NCBI GenBank assembly: GCA_914767715.1
Contig: OU612073.1
Span: 18,104,001-18,168,000, forward strand
DNA: 64,000 bases
Origin: Membranipora membranacea
Lineage: Eukaryota; Bryozoa; Gymnolaemata; Cheilostomatida; Membraniporidae
Direction of reading: 5' to 3'
Position 1 is the first letter of the stretch, and every line of letters begins with the position of its first letter. The notes under the pieces are model-generated. The model worked only from the letters and a program-made list of their open reading frames with translations. It searched no databases and was not told the origin of the DNA. Positions 45,601-57,900 of this stretch are shown here, one piece after another. The position numbers and the translations under genes were made by a program.

Positions 45601-47582
45601 TACCAACCCCACACAAGGGGCCTGCGCTGGTTAATTAGGGCAGTCAAATAAGACTTACAGTATAGCCAAAAATCAAATGAAGCCTATTTAACGCTTTCAG
45701 CCATGGATTGTAATAATGAAACTTATTATTGGTTCAAAAACTCTACACACTTATCCTTGATAGATCTGGAAGTGTGTCATTCCTTAAGTCGCTTTAATAC
45801 CAACTTGAAATTATAAACTGTGTAGAAATTCCAGAAATACCATTATGACCATTTAGCACATGGTAGGGAGAAAATACTAAAGACTAGGTAAGGCACTGTG
45901 TATCATTCAAATGTACTAATGGCAATAATCCTGACATAACAAAAAGACACCAATAATGAAAACATTTGGGTAATTGGTATATTTTAGTAAGATTTTGCAA
46001 ACCTTGACAATGTGACAGCTGATTTAACAATTTTTCCATTTGAGATGTTTTCATTATAAGATGATATATGATCGCCCTATAAAGGCACCAGAGTTTTCTT
46101 CCTATCATGAGGGAAAGGGTCGTCTAAGTACTCAGACGACGGCCAGTAAGTTAGTAAGAACTTAAACTAAGGAAAGGGTTATAATCGATCAGTTCAGCAT
46201 CTGCGAAACAATTCATATTTTCTAATCTGTGTCATCGCAGCCTCTATAGACATTTGCTTTTTATAGTTGCATTTTATCAATTTTTTTTTATCAAATTGTG
46301 GTTTTGCAACTCATTGCATGTCATTATTTTTTTGTATCTAACATGAGATATTTCAGTTTTATCTACATGCCTTTGATTACTTTTTATCCAATATTTTAAA
46401 ACATGTGTGGAATGCGATATAATTAGTGATCAAAGACATACTACAAAGATTAAATTGTTGCCTTTATGAGGCAGCTAAATAGTTCTTGAAACTGTCAACT
46501 GACCAACATGACAACCACCTGCTAAGGTATGTCACATAATGTGAAAATGATGGTATGACACCACGTAATTGACACTTAACACAATTGTAACTATATAATG
46601 ATTATGTAAACTGTCGAAGCTGAAACACCAATCAATAATAAAATTAAGCAACTTACACCAAAGTCATCTTTGTGCAGGTCTTTAGTCTCAGATTTGCTGT
46701 AAATTACCTGCGGTCCTGCAGAGGAAAGAATATAAAAACACTGGTTTATTGATTGTTGTTTGGGTATTCCAAAAGTGTAACCAATATTATTACATACTCA
46801 TTCGAACCCCCAGAAAACTACCTCATTGACAGTTTTTGAAATGCAGTATAAAGAATGTAACATGAAAATTGACTGCCTTCATTCAAAGACACAATTAGGC
46901 TCGTGCGCTTGGATTTGAGAATGGGATGAAATTTACGTAGATAGATCGTTTCAAGTCATTAACATCATATCTAGTGACGGGGTTGCTAATTTTGTAATGA
47001 ATGACTGTTTCGAGCACTAGTTTCTAAATGAGCTCGCTTTAGGTAGTGAGAACATACAAATATGTATCGAAAATATGTATCGAAGATATGTATTGAAGAT
47101 ATGTATCGAAGATATGTATCGAAAATATATGAAAAGGAAAATTTGTGATTTGTAACTCGGCACTTACCAACTAATCCGACCACGACAGACAGAAGAAAGC
47201 AGAGGAAGAATACCAGGAAGACTGCAGCGAATCTCCGCTTAGTTAATGTGTACAGTTTCATCTGCACAGACCTGTGTAAGAGCCCAGCAAAAACTAGTAA
47301 CAATACAGTCAGATATGATTGATATCGCTCTGTCCACCAAAGTGTTGATCAGGACAATAACTGCATTTTGTGTCAGCCAAGTAGTAATTGATAAAGTAGT
47401 AGATCGTATGGACATTAGCTGCTCGAATCTTCATTAGAATAGTGAATATTTCAGGAGAGAGTTTTGTTCCAAATTTTGGCTTCAGATTTCATCCGGAATA
47501 TTGACAATGTGACGTGTTCACAGAAAATTATTGAGATTAAATAAATTGATACTATTACTTACGCTTCTATTTCTCGTGGCAT
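39630..47582 (-). CDS. TMEM181: Transmembrane protein 181 (TMEM181), complete, 12 coding exons
   Basis: Exons 5' to 3': 47563-47582, 47168-47271, 46657-46715, 45229-45465, 44778-44894, 43882-43962, 43490-43589, 42767-42894, 42134-42283, 41569-41671, 40988-41212 and 39630-39769. All have AG/GT borders and consistent phases, giving 487 residues from ATG 47582 to TGA 39630. The start MPREIEASVQMKLYTLTKRR leads into a first membrane helix, then a lumenal domain, then a seven-helix region. Near-identical stretches to remembered human TMEM181 include MKLYTLTKRRF, NQQLWL, EQKWM, LLPLLLLYN, AEFLSFYGLLNFY and YVYSPSKNAL. The tail reads LNESDEDVMYGSE. The family is a GOLD-domain seven-pass membrane group; the human protein is known as a host factor for cytolethal distending toxin, and its own cell role is little known. 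Introns hold two inverted-repeat elements and a donor-site duplication. Confidence 0.93.
39861..40190. mobile_element. MITE in the last TMEM181 intron
   Basis: The left end TTAAAGTGACAGTCCTACTAG is mirrored by CTATTAGGACTGTCACTTTAA on the right. TTAA, or the TA within it, is at both outer edges as a possible target duplication, so a mariner-like or piggyBac-like origin is possible. Inside, two perfect 20-base arms gatcatagtggatcatagtg and their reverse complement are separated by about 16 bases. Open frames across it are artefacts of the palindromes. Confidence 0.8.
42608..42794 (-). repeat. 40-bp tandem repeat carrying duplicated splice donors of TMEM181 exon 8
   Basis: On the minus strand the last 27 bases of exon 8 plus the donor are repeated with a period of exactly 40 bases. 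Intact cAG|GTGAGT or aAAG|GTGAGT sites end at 42767, 42727, 42687 and 42647; a fifth, near 42607, is GGGAGT and dead. Only the first keeps the frame into exon 9 (phase 0). The others shift the frame or run into a TGA in the third unit. Confidence 0.9.
44547..44692. mobile_element. Palindromic MITE in a TMEM181 intron
   Basis: The ends AAAGACTACCCAAAGAACAA and TTGGTCTTTGGGTAGTCTTT are reverse complements with one mismatch. The pairing extends to GCATG/CATGC, and an inner pair ttgtgtcagatttg/caaatctgacacaa follows, so most of its 146 bases can fold back. No clear target duplication is seen. Confidence 0.8.
47057..47130. repeat. 15-bp tandem repeat (atatgtatcgaagat type), intronic
   Basis: About five imperfect copies of atatgtatcgaa(a/g) lie in TMEM181 intron 2. 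They produce a false Tyr/Phe/Ile-rich open frame on the minus strand. Confidence 0.85.
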
Positions 47583-47927
47583 GGTGATAATTGAATGGTG
47601 ACCGTTTCAATGAAGAAAATCTTCAGCTCAACTTAGTTTTACTTCATCAGTTCTCATCCATATCTAACAACAAACAAGAAAAGTGCACTGGTGATGTGTA
47701 CCATGATGAGTCTAGTTTCCAGCGCCAGCGTCTGCTGTGACTTGAGAATGGAATACACACCTCAGTGTGGTACGGGCAATATCAAAAGGGTGGAACACCT
47801 GGCCGTTACCTGGCTAGGGTTTGGGTTTCAGGCTAACTGAATCTAGCGAAACAAATTCACCATGAATGAGCCGAGAGAGGATAACTCCTGGGTAGAGAAC
47901 TCCTGGATAGCTAACTTCAGCATAGAG

Positions 47928-48230
47928 AGGGTAGTGCTGGTGGCAAAGCCAACCTAGCAGAGCTGCTTACTGAGGGTCGTGCAGGTGGCAAAGCCAACCT
48001 AGCAGAGCTGTTTACTGAGGGTCGTGCTGGTGGCCAAGCCAACCTAGCAGAGCTGTTTACTGAGGGTTGTACTAGTGGCAAAGCCAACCTAGCAGAGCTG
48101 TTTACTGAGGGTCGTACTGGTGGCAAAGCCAACCTAGCAGAGCTGTTTACTGAGGGTCGTACTGGTGGCAAAGCCAACCTAGCAGAGCTGTTTACTGAGG
48201 GTCGTGCTGGTGGCGAAGCCAACCTCGCAG
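47928..48230. repeat. 45-bp minisatellite, 6-7 copies, upstream of TMEM181
   Basis: The unit starts gagggtcgtgctggtggcaa and ends gagctgtttact. Forty-five is a multiple of three, so it encodes a 15-residue repeat in frame on both strands (EGRTGGKANLAELFT on plus). The plus frame has an upstream TAA and no ATG. It lies 350-650 bases upstream of the TMEM181 start codon. Confidence 0.95.
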
Positions 48231-51200
48231 AGCTGGTGTCTAGAGTAGCTTACAAGCGGGGCTTGTAGCGGGTGCATTTACATCTGACTGATAGTATACG
48301 TTGCGAAGCGGGATGTACCCTGACCTTGCCCTCTGAGCAGATTAAGCGGGACGCACCCGGAACCTGGACCGTGTAGCCTTAGCTATATGAGGTGTATTGA
48401 CTATATTATTCAGACTGGACACTGAAACGCACTTGGTGAGAATAATATTGGAAATGCCATAGACTGTCTGTGATAATACTGTAAGACGGTGCAGCCGTCT
48501 TAATATTGAGTTCCATGTCGATAATTGCCAGGATTAAATGTGTATAGAATATGTTTATGATGAGATTGAGATTGATTCTGCAATAAATATATATAAGTTG
48601 AAGCCGTCTACATGATATTGGTATAATATGTTCAAGTTTAAATCAGGGTAGATAACCCTTTTCACATCAGAATTACTCTGTTTGAATATTCTATATTTAG
48701 AATATTCAAAATTAGTAGGCATGACACATCCATTATATTAGCAGCTTTATATTGATCATATTGAGTTGTCCCTCAATAATGAGTGTTACTGGGCTCGCTA
48801 TATTGTCCATAGCCTCAAAACTTCCTCACACAGTCAATGATGGAACATTATCTGTAGCTTGTTTGTACTATCTTTCCATGATGTTCACTTACTAAGGGCC
48901 ATACTTTCTTGGGAAAAGCCATATCGATCCATGTTCAATATTGACCGTGAGGGAGTTTGAATTTATGATGTTGTGTCAAAACATGTAGGCCTGTTAGGTG
49001 AACTCCTAGAAACTTAGTAAGACTAAGAGTTTGCAGGGCTAAGTAGGCCTAACCAAGTAACAACACGCAAGCTGTTAGATAACCAGAGAACCTAAACGAT
49101 ATCATTTTAAATCAGGCAGTAGTATGACATCATAAAGACCTGACCAGTCATAGGGTTGTCAAAATAAATATGATAGAAACCAGCCAATAGATCTGGGGAC
49201 TATGTGTACTGTATACAAATATATGCTGTATGAGATAATAACTGACAGACTGACAGGCCATTTGTATTTGACTCAGTTGAGTTGGAGTCACTCCACTCTG
49301 AGACCATTCTTCTACTGATTCCCATGGATAGATAAAATAGCTCGATGAAATTAAACAAATTTAGGTTATACTGGTCTGCTTGGTATGGGGTGGCATTGCA
49401 GCCTACAACTGCCTTTATTGATCATGAAGAAAGATCACTGAAATGTGAAGGAAAACTAACTAGTTCACGAAATAAATAGTAGAAAATTCACTCTACATTT
49501 TCAGTTTGTTATCACAGGAAACAAAATTAGAATTATATGTGAGTATTTTATTATTTCGATATATTCCTGTGATCATGGTCATCAAAAACCTCAATTTCTT
49601 CAAAACAAATTAATTCGTTTATCTTAAAAACTGATCATATTAATTATGACAGAGATCAACCTCCTAAATTAAATAACAAAACTAATATATTTTTCCGTAT
49701 CTCACTCAAACAGGATCGCTCAATGGTATTTCCCAGGATGCAACACAGCACCAAAATGGCAACTCACAGGTGAGTGACAAGAGCTGACACCATCCTCCAC
49801 AGTTTTTAAGCTACAAAACAAGGATTATTATCAACTTCACACTACCTGATAACTAACTTGGATAATAACAAGACATAATCAGTGCCAAAACCCCAAAAGT
49901 AAGTTGTTACCAATACTCATAGGTTGGTTTTACCTTTATCTGCCTTCCAAAATATATTTTTTTAATATAGTTGTCATGAAAGAGCAGGTATTTGTTGACA
50001 GGTGCCCGTTGTCTTTCCATTGGGGAGAGTCCTTATATCAATTGGCTGGTCCTACTATAGGCTTGTAATGGTATTAATTGCCCAGATAGGCTACCCAATG
50101 GCCAACCATTCACTACTTTTGAATTCAATCAGCTAATCTTTTATTGACTTCATTCAATTCACCTCTCACCACACAGAATAATCACTATTATTGTTAGAGG
50201 GTTTAGCTTAGACACGACTAACTTACTTGTTGCATTACAAAATTTGATCACCTTTTGTCCCTCCTGATCATCATCATTAAGGACTAGTAACCAATCACCA
50301 ATGATAATGTTGAGGACTGTGACTGTGAGGGGCCAGAGTGTTTCATAACCATAATAACAAACAGGATGACAAGCTTGCATGAGATTTGTAATTTGGTTCC
50401 TTCTCTAACCAAAATATTAAAGCCAATGATGGAAGAATGATCATAATCAATATTAGGGTTATGAGCATGGTTAAGCATCAATTGACTCATAGACATGCAG
50501 AGTTGTTGCTTCTTACTGCAAGCTGTGCGCTGTGATTATCAGAGTTTACCAGTAGACTATTGTCATTACCCTACTAAAAAGGCAATGTGTTGTACATGGA
50601 AACCCTGGGCTTTATCCAACCAGGCCTATCTAGCAGTTGGTCGAATAGGCTTTCGCTCTGAGTTATCATCTGGTTATCATCTATGCGAGGTTGCTCTAGC
50701 TTGATTCAAATAGCTTGAATTCCAGACTCAAAACAAATAGGACAAGATTAGTCACTCTTTTCATGTACAGTTTCAAAACAGTAAGATTGGTTTGAGCTGG
50801 AGACAATTTACAAAGTAATAACGTCTATTAGTTTCCAGGATCTGTTTCTTATCTGTCCCCATTAGGCCTACATGATTTTCCCTTTTGATATGTTGTCGCA
50901 GTTTCAGAAACCATAGTATATTCTCTGTGTTTTCATTTTTGTATTTAGAATCATCTTCCTTTCTCAGAACCCACGGTGAAATATTCATCATTGGTTGGTG
51001 TGTCAAATTTTCTTCAGTCAATTTGTAATGTACACTCATGAGCAGGCTTCAATCTACTTCCACAATTTTGGTAACCTTGTCTGAATCATGCTAATGTTTG
51101 TAACTCAGAATCAGGATTATTGTAAGAATGAGTAATTTCAGATTTCACAGAATTATTCTGGAGTAGGACATAAACTAGGTGGTGGATGCTTATAATTGAT

Positions 51201-54200
51201 GCAGATACTATATATATCACTATCAGCTATCTATAGTCTCTCGTGTAGGCAAAAATCCAAAGTCCATTTTCTCAGATTCAAAAACCCGTTGTGGTGGCAC
51301 ATAGGTTTAAATCAGGGCTTTCATTTTTGAGGAGCTAAGTGATTGTCTGGAGATAGACAAAAAATACACTGCAGACTATTCATTTCATGTCAGTGTTTGG
51401 GCAAGGAGTAACTCCTTGCTTGAGTCCTGATTACAAAATTCATATATAAATGGTCTTCCTTTGGGATTAAAATTTTATTATGCTCTACCGTATCTCTCTG
51501 TGTAGTGGGTGGTATGCTAGAAGAAGTTTGGTTCGGTTGTCAGGGAAATAAGAATCGTGAGAAAGAGTGGTCTCTTGTGGTTTCCTGTTGCCCATAGTCC
51601 TACTGAGTAAGACTTGATTAGCGATTAATTGTGAAAAACATCAGACATTAATATCATCAACCTAGCATTCTTGTCAATATGCCTAGTTTTCCATGATAAG
51701 TCACTGTGTAGCCTAGTGCCATTAAGGATGGATGTGATTTTTCTAAGTTAATCCTACAACCGCATAGAATTTCAAACATCAACAGAACAAATTTCTAAGT
51801 AGTTGGGAAGGGTGATTTACTTGGTCTCACACTATTGGCTCTATAGGAAGCCTTGTTAGTTTGCTGGTTTGTTTATCAGCTCAATTTTGTGCATTCTTGT
51901 GGTCTTGTGGCTGAGCACTAGCTTGACCCTGTCAAATATTGATGATACACCTTTGTGCCTATTGTTTAACTGCATATTTTCCAGCAGTTGGAACACTCAG
52001 GCCAATATTGGCCACTGCATCCATAACATTCCATTTACAAATATTTATTCTCCTAGCTCATGGCCCCCTGTTGAATCACTAGGCATGAGTTTCGTGTTGA
52101 TTATTATTTATTACTCATTGACCGTCTTTTAATTGGTTGTCATTCCATTATAATTTAACACTTTTACATTGCCTACATAGAAAGCCACTTAGTTCATATT
52201 ACAACAGCTCATGTTTTTGCAAATCCATTGTTGCCAACTGTGGGTCACAAAACTGTTGGGTCAAGTTTCGGATGAATGACGGAAAGAGCCCGCCTCGTAG
52301 GTCAACAAAAGTTTCTCGTGACCAGCTGCCTGACAAACTGTTATCAACCAGCTCTGAAAAATTCAGACATATGACATGTTGAGGGACTTTTTCTCCTACC
52401 AAATTAATCTGATAAGAGCAGACACTGTCCAATATAATGAAAATGTGAGAACCGTTCTACGACCAATCTACCCGTACTGCTATGAGATGATGTCTCGATG
52501 ATGTGTATGTCTTTGTAAGTTGTCTACCCTAAATTGACCGAGAAAATGCCTAGAACTGTTACAGTGTTGACTTTTTCATACAGCTCGGTGAAATCTTATT
52601 GGTTGATTCTGCTTTTACCAGGAGTATTTTGTTGTTTTCTTTCCCGTCGCATCATGATTTCTCATGATATGATTTTCTCCTTCTCTACATCGTAATGCAG
52701 ATTTACCTCCCCTGTCATGCCCAGTTTCGGGATCAGAGAGTCCCTGTTGTCAATGTCATGACATTTGGGAGTCGGAATCAGTGATGGAATGTGTAATCAC
52801 TGCTATATCCAGATATTGAGTAGCTATTATTTGTATGGAATTATGTAAGAGTTGGGTAGTGATTTGTAGGTTTATATGATAGCCTAGTCATTATTAATTC
52901 ATCTATGCTAGTAGCACTGGTAGTTTGGCTACGGTTGATCCATGATCAAATTTTTCTCAGGGCTGTTATTAGACTGGAATGTCAGTTATAACTGAAGCCA
53001 AAAGCCTCACATCGTATTATATATATATAGCCGCAGTCTTCTAGATTTGACTCCCATGAGCATATTATCTGCCTGGCCTGAAGAAGGCTAACTTTCGGAA
53101 CGCCTCCCTGCATGCCCAATTTAGCTACCAACTGTGGAATGTTAATGAGCAGTGATTATTACTTTCATCTAAAGGTTTACACCTCTTGACTGATAGATTT
53201 GGGCTGTTTTGTTTTCATTAAAATCACTACAAGTAATGGTTATTTAGTTTAGAGTATAAATTCATTTACTCAGTTATATATATATATAGATATATATATA
53301 TCAGCTGTGAGGCATTAGGGTGGGTGGGTCTTCTCTCAATTGATGGATGAAAGTTTGTGTTCCCTTCAATCACGATCAGGGGAGGAAAAACCAGTTGCAC
53401 AGTCCTGTGCAAATTCAAATTAATGTTTAGCTTACACTTCATATATATAATGTCCGGCAAAGGCGCACTCGCAAAAACGCAGTGCTTAGTGAGAGTCCGA
53501 TTGATCCAGTTGCACCGAATTAAGCAAAGAATTTTGCTGTTGTGGTCCGATTGGAATTCTTGGTCACAATAAATAGCCTTTCCTGCAGACTAAGCATTCT
53601 CGCTAACAAGAGACAGCCAGTCTGTGCCATTATTTAGCTATTAGGTCACTTCAGCCTGGCTTTGTGCCTTTCTTTGCATTCCTTTGGCATTTTATCATAC
53701 AACCTTGTATAAGTTTCAGTGTTGGGAGCTTAGCGTTTATTTTGGTACAGCAGCGTTCAATCCATTCCATTGTCTGAAAAAGTGCATAAGATTGTTATAA
53801 AAGGCTCAAGCAACTTAAATTGTGATAATGTAAAATATGCTGACTGAGTCTCGGTGTCTTTGTTTCCGCTCCATTTTGTTTGTTACTCATACATGAGGAT
53901 TTTGTTTTTAGAATTTTTTTTAATGACGTCCAGCTGACATTATTTTGTGACAGAGTTAGATATTTTCTCCGCCCGTGTCACTTTGTCGCAAGGTCAGTGT
54001 GTTTACACACTGTCAAGGTGGACATGCTAATTAAAGATCATTGCCTCTGGTAATGATTATCGAATGTTATTGTTGACCTCATTGTGGAGATTCCTCATTC
54101 TTCTCTGTCAAATGAGTGATTGAAAAAGCAAAGAGACATGTTAGGTGCATTTTATGCGTAAGCTTTGTTTATAGGCTGTCCAAAAAAGTAGAGCAATGCC

Positions 54201-54956
54201 AATGAATCTATGATCAAATTGCTGGAATTCTTATTATCTAAGCCCCTGGCTGACCCAGCATTTGTGATCAAATGGCATGTTTGGCTAAACTTGTTGATTA
54301 ACCCTGACGGACTAGTTTAGAAATAACTTTGATTATGATATTTGTTTTTGTCTACAAAAAAGGACTACACGGTGTCCAAACTCCATCAATGTTGCCTAGC
54401 CTATAGGTCAAACCTCATACCCATCTCAGTAAAGAAAGTCTCAAACAACATAGTACCTCCTCTCCTACACAAGCAAACTGGTCTATATCACCATGTAGCA
54501 TAACTCTGTATTTACTATTTATATAATTATAACACTCCTGCTGTCTGAGTATAGGCCAACCCTTCCCTGATTCATGATCTGATGAGAGCAAACTAATTAT
54601 TTCTATGCCTGTCTCATTTATTTTTGCTAGAAAAATGTTTTACCAATTATGGGTCAGGGTTTCCTTGGCCCCACCCTTCTGCCTGACCTCAACTTCAAGC
54701 CAAGGCCCTCATTCCTGTAATTGAAACAAAAGACAAGAAGACCACATCATGCTCTCAAATATTTGAGGTTTTTATTTTATGTTGATTGCTAATTGAGATA
54801 TTTCCATTTTTATATGATGGTGCACTGGGACCATCTATCGGCTATTTGTTATTGCTAATGTTTTGATTGGTGCATTATTTTACGTTTCGTCATTGTAGAC
54901 TGTGATGATGAAAGGATAAAGCTGCCTCCTGTCACAGAGAGTTGGATTGAGCAGCC
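48231..54956. other. Intergenic region between TMEM181 and LATS; likely 5' regulatory and untranslated sequence
   Basis: Both neighbours are transcribed away from this stretch, so both promoters should lie in or near it. Apart from the candidate exon at 49714-49769 I found no splice-bounded frame. AT-dinucleotide runs occur near 53016-53030 and 53275-53300. Short open frames such as 52137-52382 have no support. Confidence 0.4.
49714..49769 (+). other. Candidate small exon, possibly 5' untranslated exon of LATS
   Basis: A good acceptor (ctcactcaaacag) and a strong donor (CACAG|gtgagt) bracket 56 bases. An ATG in good context (aaaATGG) sits near the end, but its phase does not join the LATS coding exons. 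A non-coding leader exon or an exon of an unseen gene is equally possible. Confidence 0.3.
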
Positions 54957-57900
54957 ATGGCTGACCACCACCAGGTAAGTTACAAGCCACCAATGACTGC
55001 TATAATTACTCATATCAAAGTGGTGGTTTTTTTTTTGCTTAGGGCTTAATTTTGGCAACCCAGAAAGTATACGAAATGCTAAATTGTTGACCTGCCAAGG
55101 CCAAAAGTTATTGAACATTGAAACAGTAGAATTTAAGTATGTTCATCGTAGCATAGGCTGTGTCAATTCATTTTTGATGAGAATGGTACTTCCGGTACCT
55201 ACCTGTGCGTATTTGTGCCAAGATATCAATGATATTTTCGGTCAGATAACCTCCGTTGTTACGCTACGATAGAATGGCATGGTATCATTATCTTAAATTG
55301 AAAGACCCAAGGCCACAAGAATAGTATCCTATCGCATTTTGGCATCAATCCTCTTCTCATGTATCCCATTCATTTGTTACCATGCTTGATCAGGTTCAGA
55401 GTATGCCTTGGCAGGTCACAGCCAACGCTACTGTTCATTTGGTACACTAAAGTATTTACTCACAGGGCTACAATCACTCTGGGTTGTCATCCAATCTTTC
55501 ACAATCAACTTCTAACCTCTCGACGACATCGAGTGGCACCTCAAACAGCCAGGGAGGCAGGAGACCCACTATAATCAGAGATGCCCAGCAGAGGGTGATG
55601 CTACAGAATATACGCGATAGTTTAGCTCATCTCCAGAAACCCTGTCTACCCTCACCCGGCAGCGATAACTCAGGTTGGTCAAGGTCATTTATATACCGGC
55701 AGCATCCACTTTGTTAAGTCGCTCATGAAAAGAGGGAGACTCAATTATTGCAAATGTTTGTAATCAAGGAATAAACAAGATTGTTCTGTTTTTCAAAACA
55801 TTTTTGCTATCAGAAACTCTCTAGTAATGTTCAGAACAGGAGACTGAGGTTTCACCTTTGAAACTATTGGGCTCCAAAATTATCAAATTCACAGACCAAG
55901 ATTTTCCCTACAGCTAAAAGTCTGGAAAACTGCTTGTCATTTTTTATTCATTGGCTGTTTGTAATGAATATCTCTGATTTTAGTCATGTCAATGATCTAA
56001 CTCAATTATTTGTAGATGAATGCTTGTTTTCATGAGCTATCAATTTGGAATCAATTATGGTTAGCTTCCTGAAATTTGACATGATGACTTGATGACGCAT
56101 AGCTTGACAGTCTAGAGTTTTTGACATCTCAGAGTATGATATTTAGCCCTAGCGATGAAAGGGAGAGGCACAGTTACAAGGCACAAATTATCAATGCCGA
56201 TTGTTTCCAGAGGCAATGTCGGTTATGGATCGTGTAATTTTGCCTTTCATTCATACTACAAAAAAATCTGTTAACTATAAGCCTTTCCTAAATTACAATG
56301 CTCTCTGATCTGACATATGGCCACTGTAGGATATTGCCAGCAAAATTATTGATGGTAATAATATTAAAATTGAATGTTTGGAGCGGCGTGATATGACATT
56401 CTTCGGCAGGTTGTTATAGAAACCGCATGAAAGTCACCATTGCAAACCAATCAAGCCATCTTCCACAACAACGAACACGGCAAAGTTATTTTTGTTTTTA
56501 CATACGCCTCGAGCTGCTACGCACAGTAGGTTGACTAGAAGATACAGCAGATTTTAGGGAATGATTATTGTCTTTTTCCGATCAAAACAACTGGAATGTT
56601 GTAAGGGTTGCATTGTATGGACTGGTTTATTCAATGAGTGTTTCATCTGACTCAACTTCAGGGGCTAGCGGTACATCTACACCAAACAAGGATGGATTAC
56701 AAAGTAAAGACTCAGCTAAACGTACTACTGGCATGGATAATTACCACGAGAAGGCACTCAATCAGATCAGACAAAGTCTGAAGAACTTTGAAAAGAACGA
56801 CGACTCCAGTGAAGTTGATGACTTGGTTAGTAAAGCCCAGTTCCTACCGGATGTAACTATCCAATCAATTTGTAGGCTATAAATGATGAGGTATGAAAAC
56901 AACTATAGGTTTGAGGATCATCAGGCATGGATTATGGGTAATTAATACCCTACTTCCATGGATTAAAGTTTTTGAAAACCGCTTACCCATTTTGTTCCAC
57001 TGTTTTTATATTAGACCATTTTATGAGGGAATCCATGATTGATGATCCACCTGCTTGAGACGCTGTGGGACTATAACATTCAGGATGTGTCATCGTAAAC
57101 CGCAAAAGTCTCATCCAACAATGTAATATAATAAATTGGATTTTTTTAATAGTATGACATTATTTTCACTGCACTTCATTGAACAGTCTAACTTGCTTAT
57201 TTGTGTAGGTTTGGCCTGAGTTCAATGTATGTCATGGATTCCAAGGAGTAACTGCTTGTTTATACCGATCAATCTTCTTGACCGTGACATTCACATTTGG
57301 CTGGCACTGTCATGGCGAAAATATGTTTGCTGGCATGTCCTGAAATTCCAGATATGTTAGTGCTGTTACTAAGATGCCAATGCAATACTTGGGCCCTGGA
57401 CAAGGACAAGGACAAGGACTCCTGCCCTCCATAAACAGCCCTTACATCATACAAGGCTGTGTATGGGATTAGTACCCTTTCACCAGTGAATTCCAGATTT
57501 AATGTTTTTTTTATTGCCAACAAACAATCTATTTGTGTTACGACATGTCCACAATTATTCTGATATTTGATAGGCCACGACAGCGACTGTCGATGTGAAA
57601 AAGCTAATCCAAGCCATCTGTCCTAATGACGGACAACAACATAACGGGCAGTATCAGTCCAAGTTTGGAGGTAAGTTCATAAATAAGAGTCTATGGTCAT
57701 TTAAAAATGTTACTTCCTACTTTGAAAACTTACCGATTCGAATAATTAAGGGTCTATCCCGATGTTTCCACAATGTGTCGATGTGACATCGATGTATGTG
57801 AGGGCCAATTGATACATGGGATTATAGCATTAAGGTCAACTTCCGTACCGTCGGTTCGCGTTTGTTCATTCGAATTGATATGAAGCGGAGGCCCGGGTTC

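Noticed and set aside
47917-48222. Proline/serine-rich 101-residue minus-strand protein
   Set aside because: It consists entirely of the 45-bp minisatellite. No splice or start support was found.
52137-52432. Overlapping 80-codon frames on both strands
   Set aside because: They are shadows of each other with no family resemblance, and the splice borders are not convincing.
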